Source: Acanthochromis polyacanthus
Taxonomy: Eukaryota; Chordata; Actinopteri; Pomacentridae
DNA: 64,000 nt
Direction of reading: 5' to 3'
Assembly: GCF_021347895.1 (NCBI RefSeq)
Contig: NC_067125.1
Coordinates: 26,479,697 to 26,543,696 of the forward strand
The position numbers and the translations under genes are program-made. Below are positions 11,501-22,800 of this stretch, in pieces. Under the pieces are notes generated by a model, which did no database searches, was not told the origin of the DNA, and was given only the letters and a program-made list of their open reading frames with translations. Positions within the stretch are counted from its first letter, which is position 1. Each line of letters begins with the position of its first letter.

Positions 11501-13409
11501 CACCAGTTTTTGGCCATTTTGTACATGTTGGCTGCCCTCACATACAGGTCACAGGCCTCTTCCATCTTGGAGGAACCCCTGTGTGACAGCGCATGTGTTT
11601 GGTTAAACTAGAATTGATAAATATCAAATCAATAACTAGGTTGTCCTGTTTCCTTTTGTTAGTTTAAAAAAAAAAAAAGCTCAGACATTCATACAATTTA
11701 ACACAGAACACTGAGCTGGACAACAATTCATTACCTTATGTTCAGGTGAATACTATTATGATGAAACTACCACAATGAGAAAGTGTATTACAAAAATGTC
11801 AACAATTCTGCAAATTTTAATAAGCTAAAAAGTTACATTTTGATAACTTCTTTCAAGTTGTTGTGAGTAGGTTTTGCAGTAAACACAGTTTATGAAATCA
11901 GAATAAGAAACAATACAATAACCAAATGGCAAAGGTAAGAATTCTGCAGCACATCTGACTCAGGGTTTAGTTCTTCTTATTATTACTTTATTTAACTTGA
12001 TTACAAAATGCACAATATTTGGATGCGGCTCTTGAGTCATGGATGACTTGCAACACTGTCTTGCAACATTTGTGTTTATTTTTATTGTGTATCATTCTTG
12101 AGTCATTTTCTACGCGTTTGTGTTGACAGTTTTGTACCAAAACACATTCCTCACATGTAAAACCTACGTAAAACAACAGAAAACTGATGCTGATTCAATG
12201 TCAGAGACTGTTAACAGAAACACCCTACTATTTTTTATTGTAAATGCATATTTCATTATCCTTATTCTATATTTAACACAGATAAAGCTTCCTGCATGAT
12301 CTTGTAAAATACAAGACACACTTGAAGCAGTTTAGATTTTTAAGTTTTCATCCTTGCATTAGAATAAGGTGGAGTGAATATTTTTATGGCGTCTTTTGCG
12401 GCAATGATCCACACGTTTTAAATATATGGCACAGTAACATAATGAAGTAAAGCTTATATCATGAATTGCAATGTTTATTAGAAGAATTACAATTAGACAT
12501 TATACCAAAACCTTTCAGCCCTAACATTGCACCAATAATTGTCAGAAATATTGCTATAATGATTTAAACTCAATTACTCAGATCCAGCTACATCTTTGAG
12601 CTTTAGCACAAACCACTACAGCATTTCACACTCATCTGGCAGTTGTTTAAACACACAACCTGTAGCCTCTGGGCATACATAGTTCCGATGCAAGTAAACA
12701 CTGAGCTGAATAATTTAACCTGGCGCTTGTTACACTCGTGCCCAGCTCCACTTGCTGGTGGAAGCTAATCTGACATGCTGTCTTGCTAAGTGTGTTGAAA
12801 CCAGACATTAAATCCCCTCCATTCTGCCACTGTAAACAAATGGGAGTGACATGTGACTTACGCTCCGTGACTTTGCGTCGTTTCCCCAATAGATGGCGCT
12901 AAAATGCCACAACTCCAGCCAGAGGCAACACATTAGGTGGCTTGAAATGTTGCACAATTCGCAACCTAATCTGACCTGAAACGTTATTCATCTTCAAATA
13001 GACATTACAACATTTGACACCGAGTAGTTAAACACAGTTTGCTGCTGCTTTACAGTCATATTTTACGCTTGTTTATAGGTGTGTATTCTGAGGGAGGATA
13101 ATGCTACGTTTAGCTTAACAGCACACACATAAAATTGAGCACGACAAGCTAACGTTGAATAAAAAGCAGCCCAGTGTGCAGCGAAGTTAGATTATGTTTA
13201 TATTTAGCTGATTTCAGATGCGCTAACTGCTCTGCTAACCACCTTCCGCATAGTTGGCCCTTTTTTTTAAGCTTGACAGGCTAAACAGCAAGTTGACGTT
13301 AGCATACTCACCCAAACAGCGCACCGAAAAACGACTGGGACGACTTCATCTTCTTCTCGGCCTCGGCCATTAGAGCCGTCGCCTCCTTGTCTTTCCCGCT
13401 GTTGTCCAT
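5512..13409 (-). CDS. napa: Alpha-soluble NSF attachment protein (alpha-SNAP)
   Basis: Cytosolic adaptor that binds SNARE complexes and recruits and stimulates the ATPase NSF, so that cis-SNARE bundles are disassembled after membrane fusion. Eleven coding exons read on the minus strand: 13409-13312, 11578-11499, 11390-11274, 10539-10493, 10375-10298, 9996-9941, 9791-9707, 9621-9517, 9432-9364, 7415-7365, 5613-5512. All junctions are GT/AG and the lengths sum to 888 bases, giving 295 aa, the same as human alpha-SNAP. The N-terminus [10 protein letters not shown] and the TPR-like helical hairpins ([35 protein letters not shown]) are diagnostic. The C-terminal [18 protein letters not shown] segment ends in DLR and contains the Leu-rich part that stimulates NSF. 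The C-terminus and the [17 protein letters not shown] stretch favour alpha over beta (napb). The largest introns carry MITEs. Confidence 0.97.
5863..6393. mobile_element. piggyBac-like MITE (531 bp) at a TTAA site, napa last intron
   Basis: Terminal inverted repeats CCCTTTAAGCTTCAGT / ACTGAAGCTTAAAGGG are bounded on both sides by TTAA (5859-5862 and 6394-6397), the target duplication of the piggyBac superfamily. A perfect 18-bp palindrome, TGTACCGCCGGCGGTACA, sits just inside the right end (6361-6378). Short open frames inside do not resemble a transposase, so it is probably non-autonomous. It interrupts an older repeat: joining the flanks across TTAA restores 'cgattattttaatagtcaag'. Confidence 0.85.
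7855..8701. mobile_element. hAT-like non-autonomous element (847 bp), napa intron
   Basis: Ends are CAGGGGTCGGCAACCT at 7855 and the matching inverted GGGTTGCCGACCCCTG ending at 8701. The flanking 8-mers TTCTAGAG (7847-7854) and TTCGAGAG (8702-8709) match at 7 of 8 positions, fitting a hAT-type 8-bp target duplication. Subterminal sequence 'aaagagcc' is also inverted. The internal frames near 8314-8658 are short and unrecognised. Confidence 0.85.
8950..9090 (+). repeat. Non-LTR retrotransposon-like 3' tail
   Basis: The motif 'tttccccactgtgggatcaataaagttcat' type (split here to stay short: 'ccccactgtggg' plus 'atcaataaag') matches the hairpin-plus-AATAAA ending typical of fish LINE 3' ends. 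No reverse transcriptase frame is attached, so it is a 5'-truncated fragment inside the napa intron. Confidence 0.5.
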
Positions 13410-13600
13410 TTTAGTGTCACTTGTCTTGATTTCGAGGCAGAGCGAGTAAAATGCGAAAAGACAGCAAAAAAGACTGCTAACCAGTGCTAGCTAACGGCAG
13501 CAGTTGCAGCTCGCGGTGTCACATCAGCAGCCGCAAAGTACCAGCTCCTCCGTCACGTGACACAGGAGCAGAAACACTGCTGCTGCGTTCAGGAGCGCCT
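13410..13600 (-). promoter_or_regulatory. napa: napa promoter with CACGTG palindrome
   Basis: Sequence upstream of the napa start codon is CpG-richer than its surroundings. It contains the perfect palindrome GTCACGTGAC at 13552-13561, about 145 bp upstream of the ATG. This is the canonical USF/TFE E-box and fits the CLEAR motif recognised by TFEB-family factors. Function is inferred from the motif alone. Confidence 0.5.
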
Positions 13601-16600
13601 TGTAAAAAAAAAAGAAAGAAAAGAAAAGATAATCCCCAAACATTACCATCCTCCGCAAAATATGTCGGAGTGTTTTTGTTCGCTTTTTAAACATATTTAA
13701 AGTGTATAAGAGATCATCAGATTCAAAAAAGAATAATTTAATGCACTGCCAAACAACAAATACTTAATTATAACAACCGTTACAGAATGCATGACGACAC
13801 GTGAAGGCATCTTATTACAAACTGATGAGCCATAAAAAAGTCAAATGAAACCATGATCAGAGACTAAATACCCAGCTTGTCATTGAACATCTTCACACTT
13901 GACAGACTGAAAAGTAATAAATAAATAAATAAATAAAACATTATTATGTCTGCACTGCCTGTAGACACCAAGGTCCTATCAGGCGTAAAGTAACCGTGAT
14001 GTCACCGCTGGTTTCAACGCCGAGAAAATGAAGCCCGGATTTTGCTACTTCCTGGTCGCCGTTTTAGATTTTTGGAGCCAGTGACGTAAAAAGCGTCATC
14101 AAACAGACTGGACCGGAGAGCAACTAGGGGCAGGATTGGCTGAGGACTCTCTTATCCCGCCCACATTTTACCGCAGAGGCTTCTGTTGCTGTCTATCAAG
14201 TATAGCCACGCCCCCTGGCTCCACCAACTTTAACGATTTATTTAAAATTCAGTATTGATTTATTTTAAGATTGGCCACCTGATCTCTCATTTTGACCATG
14301 AAAACTAACGGGAAAAAAATCCTGAGCTGTAGAACATCAGTCTATCAAATTTTATTTTTTCCAAAAATGAATTGGGGTCTATGGAGAAAAAGCTTTTTGG
14401 AGCCAACCCTAGCGGACGGCGTGATATTGCAAGTTTTTTGACACTTCCGGGTTTGCTTCAATTCTGGAGCCCAGATGCTACGTCCATTATATATACAGTC
14501 TATGGGTCCTATTGGACTTGTTTTATGGGACTGATCCAGGTTGTTTTTTCCAGACTATATCATTGCTTGTGTTACATCTACTCTCAGATGTATACATCAC
14601 TTTGGATAAAAGTATCTGCTAAGTGAAACTGTGGAACTGTAGATCACATCCATTGATGAGAATGAACAATGAGAATATTTTTTTTCATCTGATGAAAATG
14701 TGTACTGAATATTATCTTAGCTGTTTTATTACACTTATAGATCTGTATTTACCTGAATAAACCCTAAATAAATCATGTAAAGACAGCTGTACAAAGAGAG
14801 CAAGCAATCTTTTTTTCTATTTCCGGAATGGTTTTTAATTCTGCTGCAGTAAATTAATCTTTCTCAGTTTTGGAAATTGTGTCTGAGCCTTGCATACTCC
14901 TTCAGTCCACAGTGATGTAGTGCATTCAGACAACATTGTGACACTTACATGTTTAAAACGATCAAACAAAAACTTAACTTATATTTCGTCAGCATCTTTC
15001 ATGCTAGAGAGCTTCCTTTAGTGTGTTTTGAGTTCACACGTCTTCATGGAACATGCCTTGTGTCAGTGTGAATATGAAAACCTTTTCATGTGGGTGTTTG
15101 ACAAATTAGAGTCACAAGCATTTAATCACGTTCACCACATGCATTTCTTTGCAGCCTGTGCAAAGATTCATTACTTTCGGATGTCAGGGTTAGTCTTTAC
15201 ACCCATGACCTTGTTCTTAAATGCCTTAAAAAGTGCAGTTCAGAATAACTGCAATGATTGCAAAGCTTTCATTTGATTATGTAGGTAATGTAAATTTACT
15301 CACATTGTGGAATAATTTTGTTCAATTTGTTAGGCCACCTTGATGTGGAATACGTTTCTTTTGTTCTCGCTTTCCAAATTGTTTCAATTAACTGTTTTCT
15401 GATATTTACATTTGCGACATTTAGAACCAAAAACAGGTTTTGACATTAAAAAACCATCATTATCCCATTTTCAACCATTTTATGTAGAACTTTGCCAAAT
15501 ATTCTGCCATTTTCACATCCGAAAGAGAGCAGTAAATTGCAAAGTTAAAAGTCCCGTTGTGCCTAAACAGGACACTTTCTCTTAAATGGCTCAAAATAAT
15601 GTATTTACAGTATATACCATTGAACATTGAATATGTTGTCTCCGGTGCTGATCAGCAAAGCATCGCCACAAATGGCACATCATCATCATCATCATATTTG
15701 ATGCTTGTTCAGAGAGGATGATATGCTTTGACAAGAACTCTGTGAGAAAATGCTGTCTTTTTTATTGGTCTCATGAATTGTCTCTCTAACGGTTGTTTTA
15801 AGTCTGGTTTGTGGTTAAATTGCTTTGAGAAAAAATGTTGCCAATCACAAAGCATTTATCTTTTTCCACTTTTGCATATTGAGTAAGAACTGTGTTGTTA
15901 AATGAGTAGCATCTCTGCTGGTTGTGTAGCTTTGCGCTGCTCAACTTTCAGCTTCTCCCATAACATAACAATAGCTACTTCCCTGAACTTTGAAGGGTTA
16001 TGTTTGGACAAGGGTAAGCATGCTTAGTGTTGAGCGAGTCTTTAAATCAGGATTCAATGCTTATCTTGTTATGTGTAGACCAGTCCCACCATTTACTATA
16101 ATAGTTATTGTTTATGTGGAAAAAAGTAGGAAAATATGTTGACAGCTTTAAGGGGACACATGGACTACATGGACACAATTATTTATATTCGACAATAATA
16201 AACCATCATTATCTAGTTTTCAACAGCAAATAATAACAAAGATCATAAACATTTTAATTTTGACCAGTGTTCTCCGCTATGGGCTCAAAGACAGGAGAAG
16301 CAAGCTTCCTCAGAGACCAAGACTTCAGCAGTCCATCTGCATCTGAAAGGAGGGAGGGGACAACACTTGATGGACATGCAAATTTCAGTTCTCGATGGAG
16401 CAGACAGATGGTTTGAGAGGAGAGAAGGAATTCATCTAGTGGAACAGCCATCTCGAAACAGATCAGGAGGTATGTGGCACCAGTTTCTTATACAATGTTG
16501 AGGTCTCTCCAGAAAGTTTCATCATCATTAACAACTTGAGTCACTCCTGACCTGGCAGCTTCGTATCCATTGATGTGTAAACTGGCAGCTCCACAACTAC

Positions 16601-17690
16601 TGTCATTACTGTTGGGCTGACTGGTTTCAGAATCATTTACACCTTGAGGCATGTGAGCTCTGGATTACTAATGGGCCTGAGGGTGACAACATGAATCCAA
16701 AACTCTCCATTAGTCTTTTAGAACTGAGTAAGCCTCTTTAGTGAGGGGTGAAATGTCTTCAAGAACAGTCACAGTTAGAGAAATTATAACTGCACTAGAA
16801 GAACTTTACTATCATTGATATTTAAGTTCTGGCCACATCAGTAATTTAGCCCTACTTATTAGTTTATCAGTTTAACACAATGTCAGCCAGTGAGCCTTTT
16901 TCTCTCTCTCCCTTTTTCCCATTGCCTGGTATGGCACTGTGTCTAATGACAGCGTAATTATTGAATCCCTCACATGTCCTACCTTTATGCTTTCACATAT
17001 TCTAACAAAAATATCTGGTATAACCCTCAATAATATACTGTTATGTAAACAGTAGAAAAAAGTTTGCATCATTTAATTTTTATAAACACGACAGAGGCAT
17101 TGTTCAGATAAATTTCTTTTAATATTTAGCATCTGATAAAAATGATTTTCAAGCTATTTAAAAATGAGCAAGGTCACTAACAAGCAAGAACAGACAAAAA
17201 ACTATGTATTGCAAGTAAGTCTATTACACAAGTCAAATAAGTTAAATATCTTTGTTCATCTTTATGGGAGAGCATTTTCCTTGAGAAAATAACTCCATGA
17301 TCTCATATTGTATTTTTCCTCATAAGTCTCCCAATTAACACACTTACTCACTGTCACCCCCTTTAAAGAACTCATTTTTAACGTTTGTTTCGGTTTCATT
17401 TTATTTATTTGTTTGTTTATTGTGGGGGATGGAAGTGGAGGGCAACTTGTTTATTATCATGGCTTTTATTGTTACTTGTGTATTAGAAAATATGTTGTGC
17501 AACATATAAAACATCTTGATTTTGGAATTTCTGTACTAAGTTATTAGCATCAACCTCTAGCATCAACCAAGTTATTATGAGATTAGAGTGTTTTCTAAGG
17601 CAAAACTAAGACAATCAAACAAACAAAAAATATTGTTGAGATATGGGGCTATTTGTGAAATATTACGGGCTACAGATTCGGACTCCCAGG
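13600..17690. other. Intergenic spacer with dispersed-repeat remnants
   Basis: No gene is recognised between the divergent napa and bicra promoters. A block at about 13970-14510 has low-copy-repeat character and ends 'atatatacagtctatggg'. It is followed near 14590-14625 by 'ctttggataaaagtatctgc', a motif of a widespread fish repeat. A second dispersed-repeat signature, 'agtgaggggtgaaatgtctt', lies near 16740. Open frames near 15028 and 16254 are short and show no family pattern. Confidence 0.5.
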
Positions 17691-17887
17691 CCCAACGACA
17701 CCGCCGACCTGCTGTGTGAACGAAGCGCACAGCCAGATACATGGACGGGCTGACGGACAGAGGAGGCGGGGATTTCATTCAGGCGCAAGCGGCGGCCTCC
17801 TGTTTCCTGCCTGTAGCTGGGTCCTGTACAGCAGCCCGTGCGAGGCTGTCCTGGAGACCCCGCGCTGCTGCACCTCCATCGTCTCGG
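17690..17887 (+). promoter_or_regulatory. bicra: Probable non-coding first exon and CpG-rich promoter of bicra
   Basis: A CpG-rich segment starts near 17640 and extends past 18750. The stretch ending CGTCTCGG at 17887 is followed by a strong donor GTGAGTTTG. The next exon, after TTTAACAG, carries the bicra ATG (19815) with only five untranslated bases before it, so an upstream non-coding exon is required and this is the best candidate. The transcription start is not determined. Confidence 0.5.
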
Positions 17888-19814
17888 GTGAGTTTGTTAA
17901 ATGTAGGCATTTTCTCTATAAATCCCAATAACCGTAACTGAGGCTGCAATATTCGCGAACTGCAGGGAAGCCGCAACTGCACAGCTACCGCAATCGGAGC
18001 GCCACGCTGCTGCACGACCCGGCAAACATGCTCATTTTCCACCGAATTACCAAGCATACCCCCCCATCCAAGAGTATTCCAACATTAACTCATATTTTGC
18101 TTGCAAGGAGAGATAGCTAGCTGCGCAATTGCGTTCACACTTCTGAACAAACAATGCCGCTTTGTCTCGGTTGAATCGAAGTGCCGCTGAACAGTACGAG
18201 TGTTAAAACTGTGACACTCGTGGTTTGTTTTGAATGTCAAAGGCTCAGGCTAGCCTGTACGTCTCAATATTGTTGATAGCTGCTTGGCTTAAGCCAGGGT
18301 TAGCTCGCTAGGCTAACCGAAAGTCAACCCAGATGCATCAAAATGACTGCGAAACAGAGGCAAAGCGGGGATTTAAAAAGGAAACGTTTTGTTAAATTAG
18401 AGCCTTAAGTAAAACAGTGTCGCTGTTAAATGCGGCGTGTTGTGAGGAATTAACAAAATATGCATGAACTGCTCTTTGAAAACACCAGCTAGCATGTAGC
18501 AGCCCGCTTGCAGTGTCTCCATTCATATCCTGCGCACTGGCTCTGCTCCGACGAGCAATGGCTCCGATCCGCTGCCTTTTCAGAGCCTCCGCTGGAGATA
18601 CGGTGCCTTCATAACATCGTAATGTGGAAAAATGTGGTGTTTTGTTGTTCTGGTTTTTACCTGAAGTGAAGTGCACAGTTGTGACTTGCGGTGGATTCAG
18701 AGAGAAGCCTCCGCACTCGAAATGTTTCCCGGCGGAGCGAAAACCGCGCGTTTTCAATTTGTTGTCCATCACCATCCGCTGTTTCTCGGTGTTTAGGAAA
18801 TTTAACTTTTGCATTATCTCTTGATGGGTTTACTTTCCGCTTCGGGGTTTCTTGTTTTTTGAGAATTTGTGTGAAAACATGACAGGTTGCAGCTGGGGAG
18901 GAGAACTGGCAACTGTGTTAAAATGCGAACTTTTATTTTCCAAAGTTAAATGACTCAGATATATAAATTTGAGTGTGAATACAGTTGTGGAAGGTTGCTT
19001 TTGTGATTGTTCTATTCTGCCACGATTCAGAGATGCCTGAAGGCAAAAGGTGATGTAATACTCACAATTACTCACAATTTCAATGTGAAAATCACAGGGA
19101 TAATAAGATTAAGAGCTGCTCGCTGTTGTTGTTGATTGCTTGAAACTAGAACGTCATAGACAAGCAAGAAGAGCTACAATTTAAACAAATATCTATATGT
19201 GATGGGATTTAAAAGGACAGCTAGTAATTGATGTTTTTTTTATGCTCGGTTTAAAGCACTTATGTTGTAAACAAATCATGTCCCCCACTTAATCAGAGCT
19301 TTTTAAACATAACTTTGTCTTTCTAATGCAAAAGTTAAGTGCAGAAATCAGAAAGAAAGATACTAAGAATATATCTGCCTCTTGTGTAGTAGATTGATGT
19401 GAATTTCCCGTAAGGACCATCTAATCTTAAAATATGTGCTAATGATACCGTGCAGAGCTTTGCTGAAAGAATCCAACATGTGTAATTTAAATATCTGACT
19501 TCAAAATGAACATTAATAGCGTATAACCACATGACAGTAGTCCTTGTCACACTGAGATGCCAGATGTGGCAAGCACCCTGTCAAAATACTATAAATCAGC
19601 CTCACTGTAAATTTGGAGCTGAAAAAAAAATCTCATAATGTGGTATTATAGTAACCATATAATAAAAACGTAACTGCATACATGCTTGAAACCATTACTT
19701 ATTTGTGGGAGGAGTAAATTTCTTGCTTACAGTGATTTTATTATGACTAGTACGTCTATGATTCAACAAAGTAATGCTGGTCTTTAAAAATCCTTTTCGT
19801 CTTTAACAGTTGTC

Positions 19815-22800
19815 ATGGATGATGAAGACGGCAGGTGCCTTCTAGATGTAATTTGGTAAGTCGACGCTGACACGTTGAAAGATTAGTTTAATATTAAAGC
19901 AAACGTTTAACAGTCAACTCTGTTGTCTTGTTTTGTACCAATTTGAATCACATTGTTTCCTCCTGCAGTGACCCAGAAGCTCTTAATGACTTTCTTCATG
20001 GATCTGAGACCCATGTGAGTATGAGAGGGGGAAAAAAAATTAAAGAAGTCACATTTGTTAGGCTTGTGATTTCTAGTTACAAAATGGGAGTGTGTAATTG
20101 ATGTGATGAGGAGTCTTAATTGTGTGTATTTTAGTTGGCGCTTGCATCAGTTCGAGGTTGCGTGACTCTGTACTTGGGTCACTTTGAGATTACTCGTTAA
20201 TTCACCCTGAACCCTGCTGCATCCTTCACTGCTTTCACTTATTTATTTTTTTACTGCTTTCTCTGCTTAATGGTTGCTTTTTGATTGCACTACTTGTGGC
20301 TTCAGCCTGCCTTCCCTTTTTATTAGGCTAATTCACAAAAAGAAAAATGCTAATACTAACGCTTCCCAACTCTACGTTAATCCTTGCCCCTCTGTCATTT
20401 ACCTTTTTTTTTTTTTAACTGGTTCTTTACAATCTTGGTTCTCTGGACTGTGTTCTGTCCTTTCCTTGCCCTCCTCTGTTTGATGGTCTGTATGTTTCTC
20501 TGTCCTGGTGACTTTTGCCTGCGGGTTTGGGTGCCTTTGGTTTCTGTCTGTCCTATCCTGGGTGGGTGTGTCTGTAGTTGGACACTGACGACCTTTTGGA
20601 TGGTTCGAGTGACCCCTCCAGCTCATTCTTCTCTGCCACTGGGGTGAGTAAAATCCCCCAATCCTCTTCCCTCTGTTTTCTATCCATCTATGTAGCATGC
20701 ATGTCCTAATACCCTCCCTTTCCACTAACATATCTACACAAGCTTTGATTTGCTGCGAATCGACAAGATGTTTCAGTGGGGTTTTAATGTCTGCATATCT
20801 GTGCTAACTCGGTTGCTCTCCTTGCCACTACAGCTAGTCATCAGAATTCATGCATCACCTGGTTTCACTTGTTTCTTTTGCTCCCTTTCGTCGTAGGGCC
20901 ATGTTCCGGAGGTCCAGCCTCCGGTCCAGTTGTCGGCCAGTGAGTCAGCAGGCCTGCCTAGAGTCAGTGTTGACCTGGACTTCCTGGAGGATGATGACAT
21001 CCTGGGAGGATCCCCAGGTGGAGAAGGTGGGAGCAATGGCATTGGGACAAATCACGAGCCATGTGACATCCTGCAGCAGAGCTTGGCCGAGGCCAACATC
21101 ACAGAGCAAAGCTTACAGGAGGCAGAGGCTGAGCTGGACCTGGGCTCCTTTGGAATTTCAGGCCTTACACAGGTGGTTCAGACGCTGCCTGATGCCAGCC
21201 TCTCCGGGGCTGGAGGCGCAGCTGTTGGTGTAGGCATTGGCGTTGGGGGAGCAGCAACAATTTTCCCTGGGTCGGCTCCGAGCACCACCGCTACTCCTCC
21301 CAATGCCACAGCTGACATGCTGGGCTCGGTGCTCGCTCAGCAGGGCCTTCAGCTCCAACCCCAGGTCATGAATAAGGCCATTAGTGTTCAGCCATTTATG
21401 CAGCCTGTGGGCCTGGGAAATGTGACACTTCAACCCATTTCGAGTCTCCAAGCGCTTTCTAATGGGAGCCAGTCTGGACATTTGGGTATCGGACAGATTC
21501 AGGTTGTAGGTCAACCTACAGTCATGACTATCAATCAGTCTGGGCAGCCAATCCTGGCTAAAGCCATGGGTGGTTACCAGCTGCACCAGTCTGGGCCAGA
21601 GGTATCAGGTGGTGGTTCTCAGGCAGGGCTTGGAGGCTCAGGAGGTGGACTTCTGATCCAAGGTAACAAAGCCACTTTGGGATCTCCAGCTTTAAATGGA
21701 CCGGCTGTTTGTGTCAGCAGCACAAACAGTAGCAGTGGTGGTACAATGACTGCTCCTGCTGGACTTGTGGGCTTTGGCAGCACCCAACTAAGTTCAGGAA
21801 TAGGACCCCAGACTCAAACTCAAGGCCAAATCATGCAGAACGTGATCATCCAGCGCACACCAACACCTATTCAGCCTAAACCTCCTCAAGGGGGAACCAT
21901 CCAACCGAAGCTCTTCAAACAGCAGCAGCCACAGCCACAGCCAGCACCCCAGGCCCTGCAGAACGATGCCCACAAGGCTCTTGGGCTGCAGCAACTTCCA
22001 GTTTCTGCTGCTCAGAATGTAGCCTTCCTGACAGGAAAGCCAGGCTCCAACGTTGTTCTGAGTACTCAAGCCACAACACAAGGCCCTCAGTTTCAACAAA
22101 CCCTGTTCAAGCAACAAGCAGCACAACCATCTGGAAAGCCCCTCAGTGTACACTTGTTAAACCAACCTAGCAGCATCGTTATTCCCTCTCAGACTGTTCT
22201 GCAAGGTCAGAACCACCAGTTTCTGCTGCCACAGATACAGCCAGGTGGGCAGATCCTGACGCAGCACGCTGGGAGCCACATCATAACTAGTCAGGGTCCT
22301 GGTGGACAGCTCATAGCAAACCAGATTTTAACTGCAAACCAGAACATCAACTTGGGTCAGGTGTTGACCTCACAGGGCCATCCTGGGCCTGCTCACATCA
22401 TCTCTGGACCCATTCAGCTCCAGCCTGGTCAGATGGGCACACCTACCCTCTTTCAGATGCCTGTCTCACTGGCTCAGAGTCAGACTCAGACACAGACCCA
22501 CACTGTCTCAGGACATGCCCAAACAGTGATCCAGGGCATGCCGATTCAAAACTCCCTGACCATGTTGAGTCAGGTGGAGGGACTGAGCCCCGCAGTCAGC
22601 CTTCAGCCAGCCCTGCAGCCGCAGCCAGGTGGAGTCCCCAGCAGCACAGGAGCAGCAACCATGGCTCAAGGCCAGCCTGGAGAGTGTGTTACTGTGCTGG
22701 GAAGCTCCACAGACCAGGCTGCTCATCCCACTCAGCAGCTTGTACCACAGTCCTCTATCCTGGCCATGCAACCGGCTTCCTCTGTGTCCACCGCTACCAC

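Noticed and set aside
16254..16451. 65-codon minus-strand frame
   Set aside because: No family pattern and it lies beside dispersed-repeat sequence; no splice-consistent neighbours.
18392..18814. 140-codon minus-strand frame in the bicra CpG island
   Set aside because: Overlaps competing frames on the other strand, has no recognisable motif, and CpG-rich sequence readily lacks stops.
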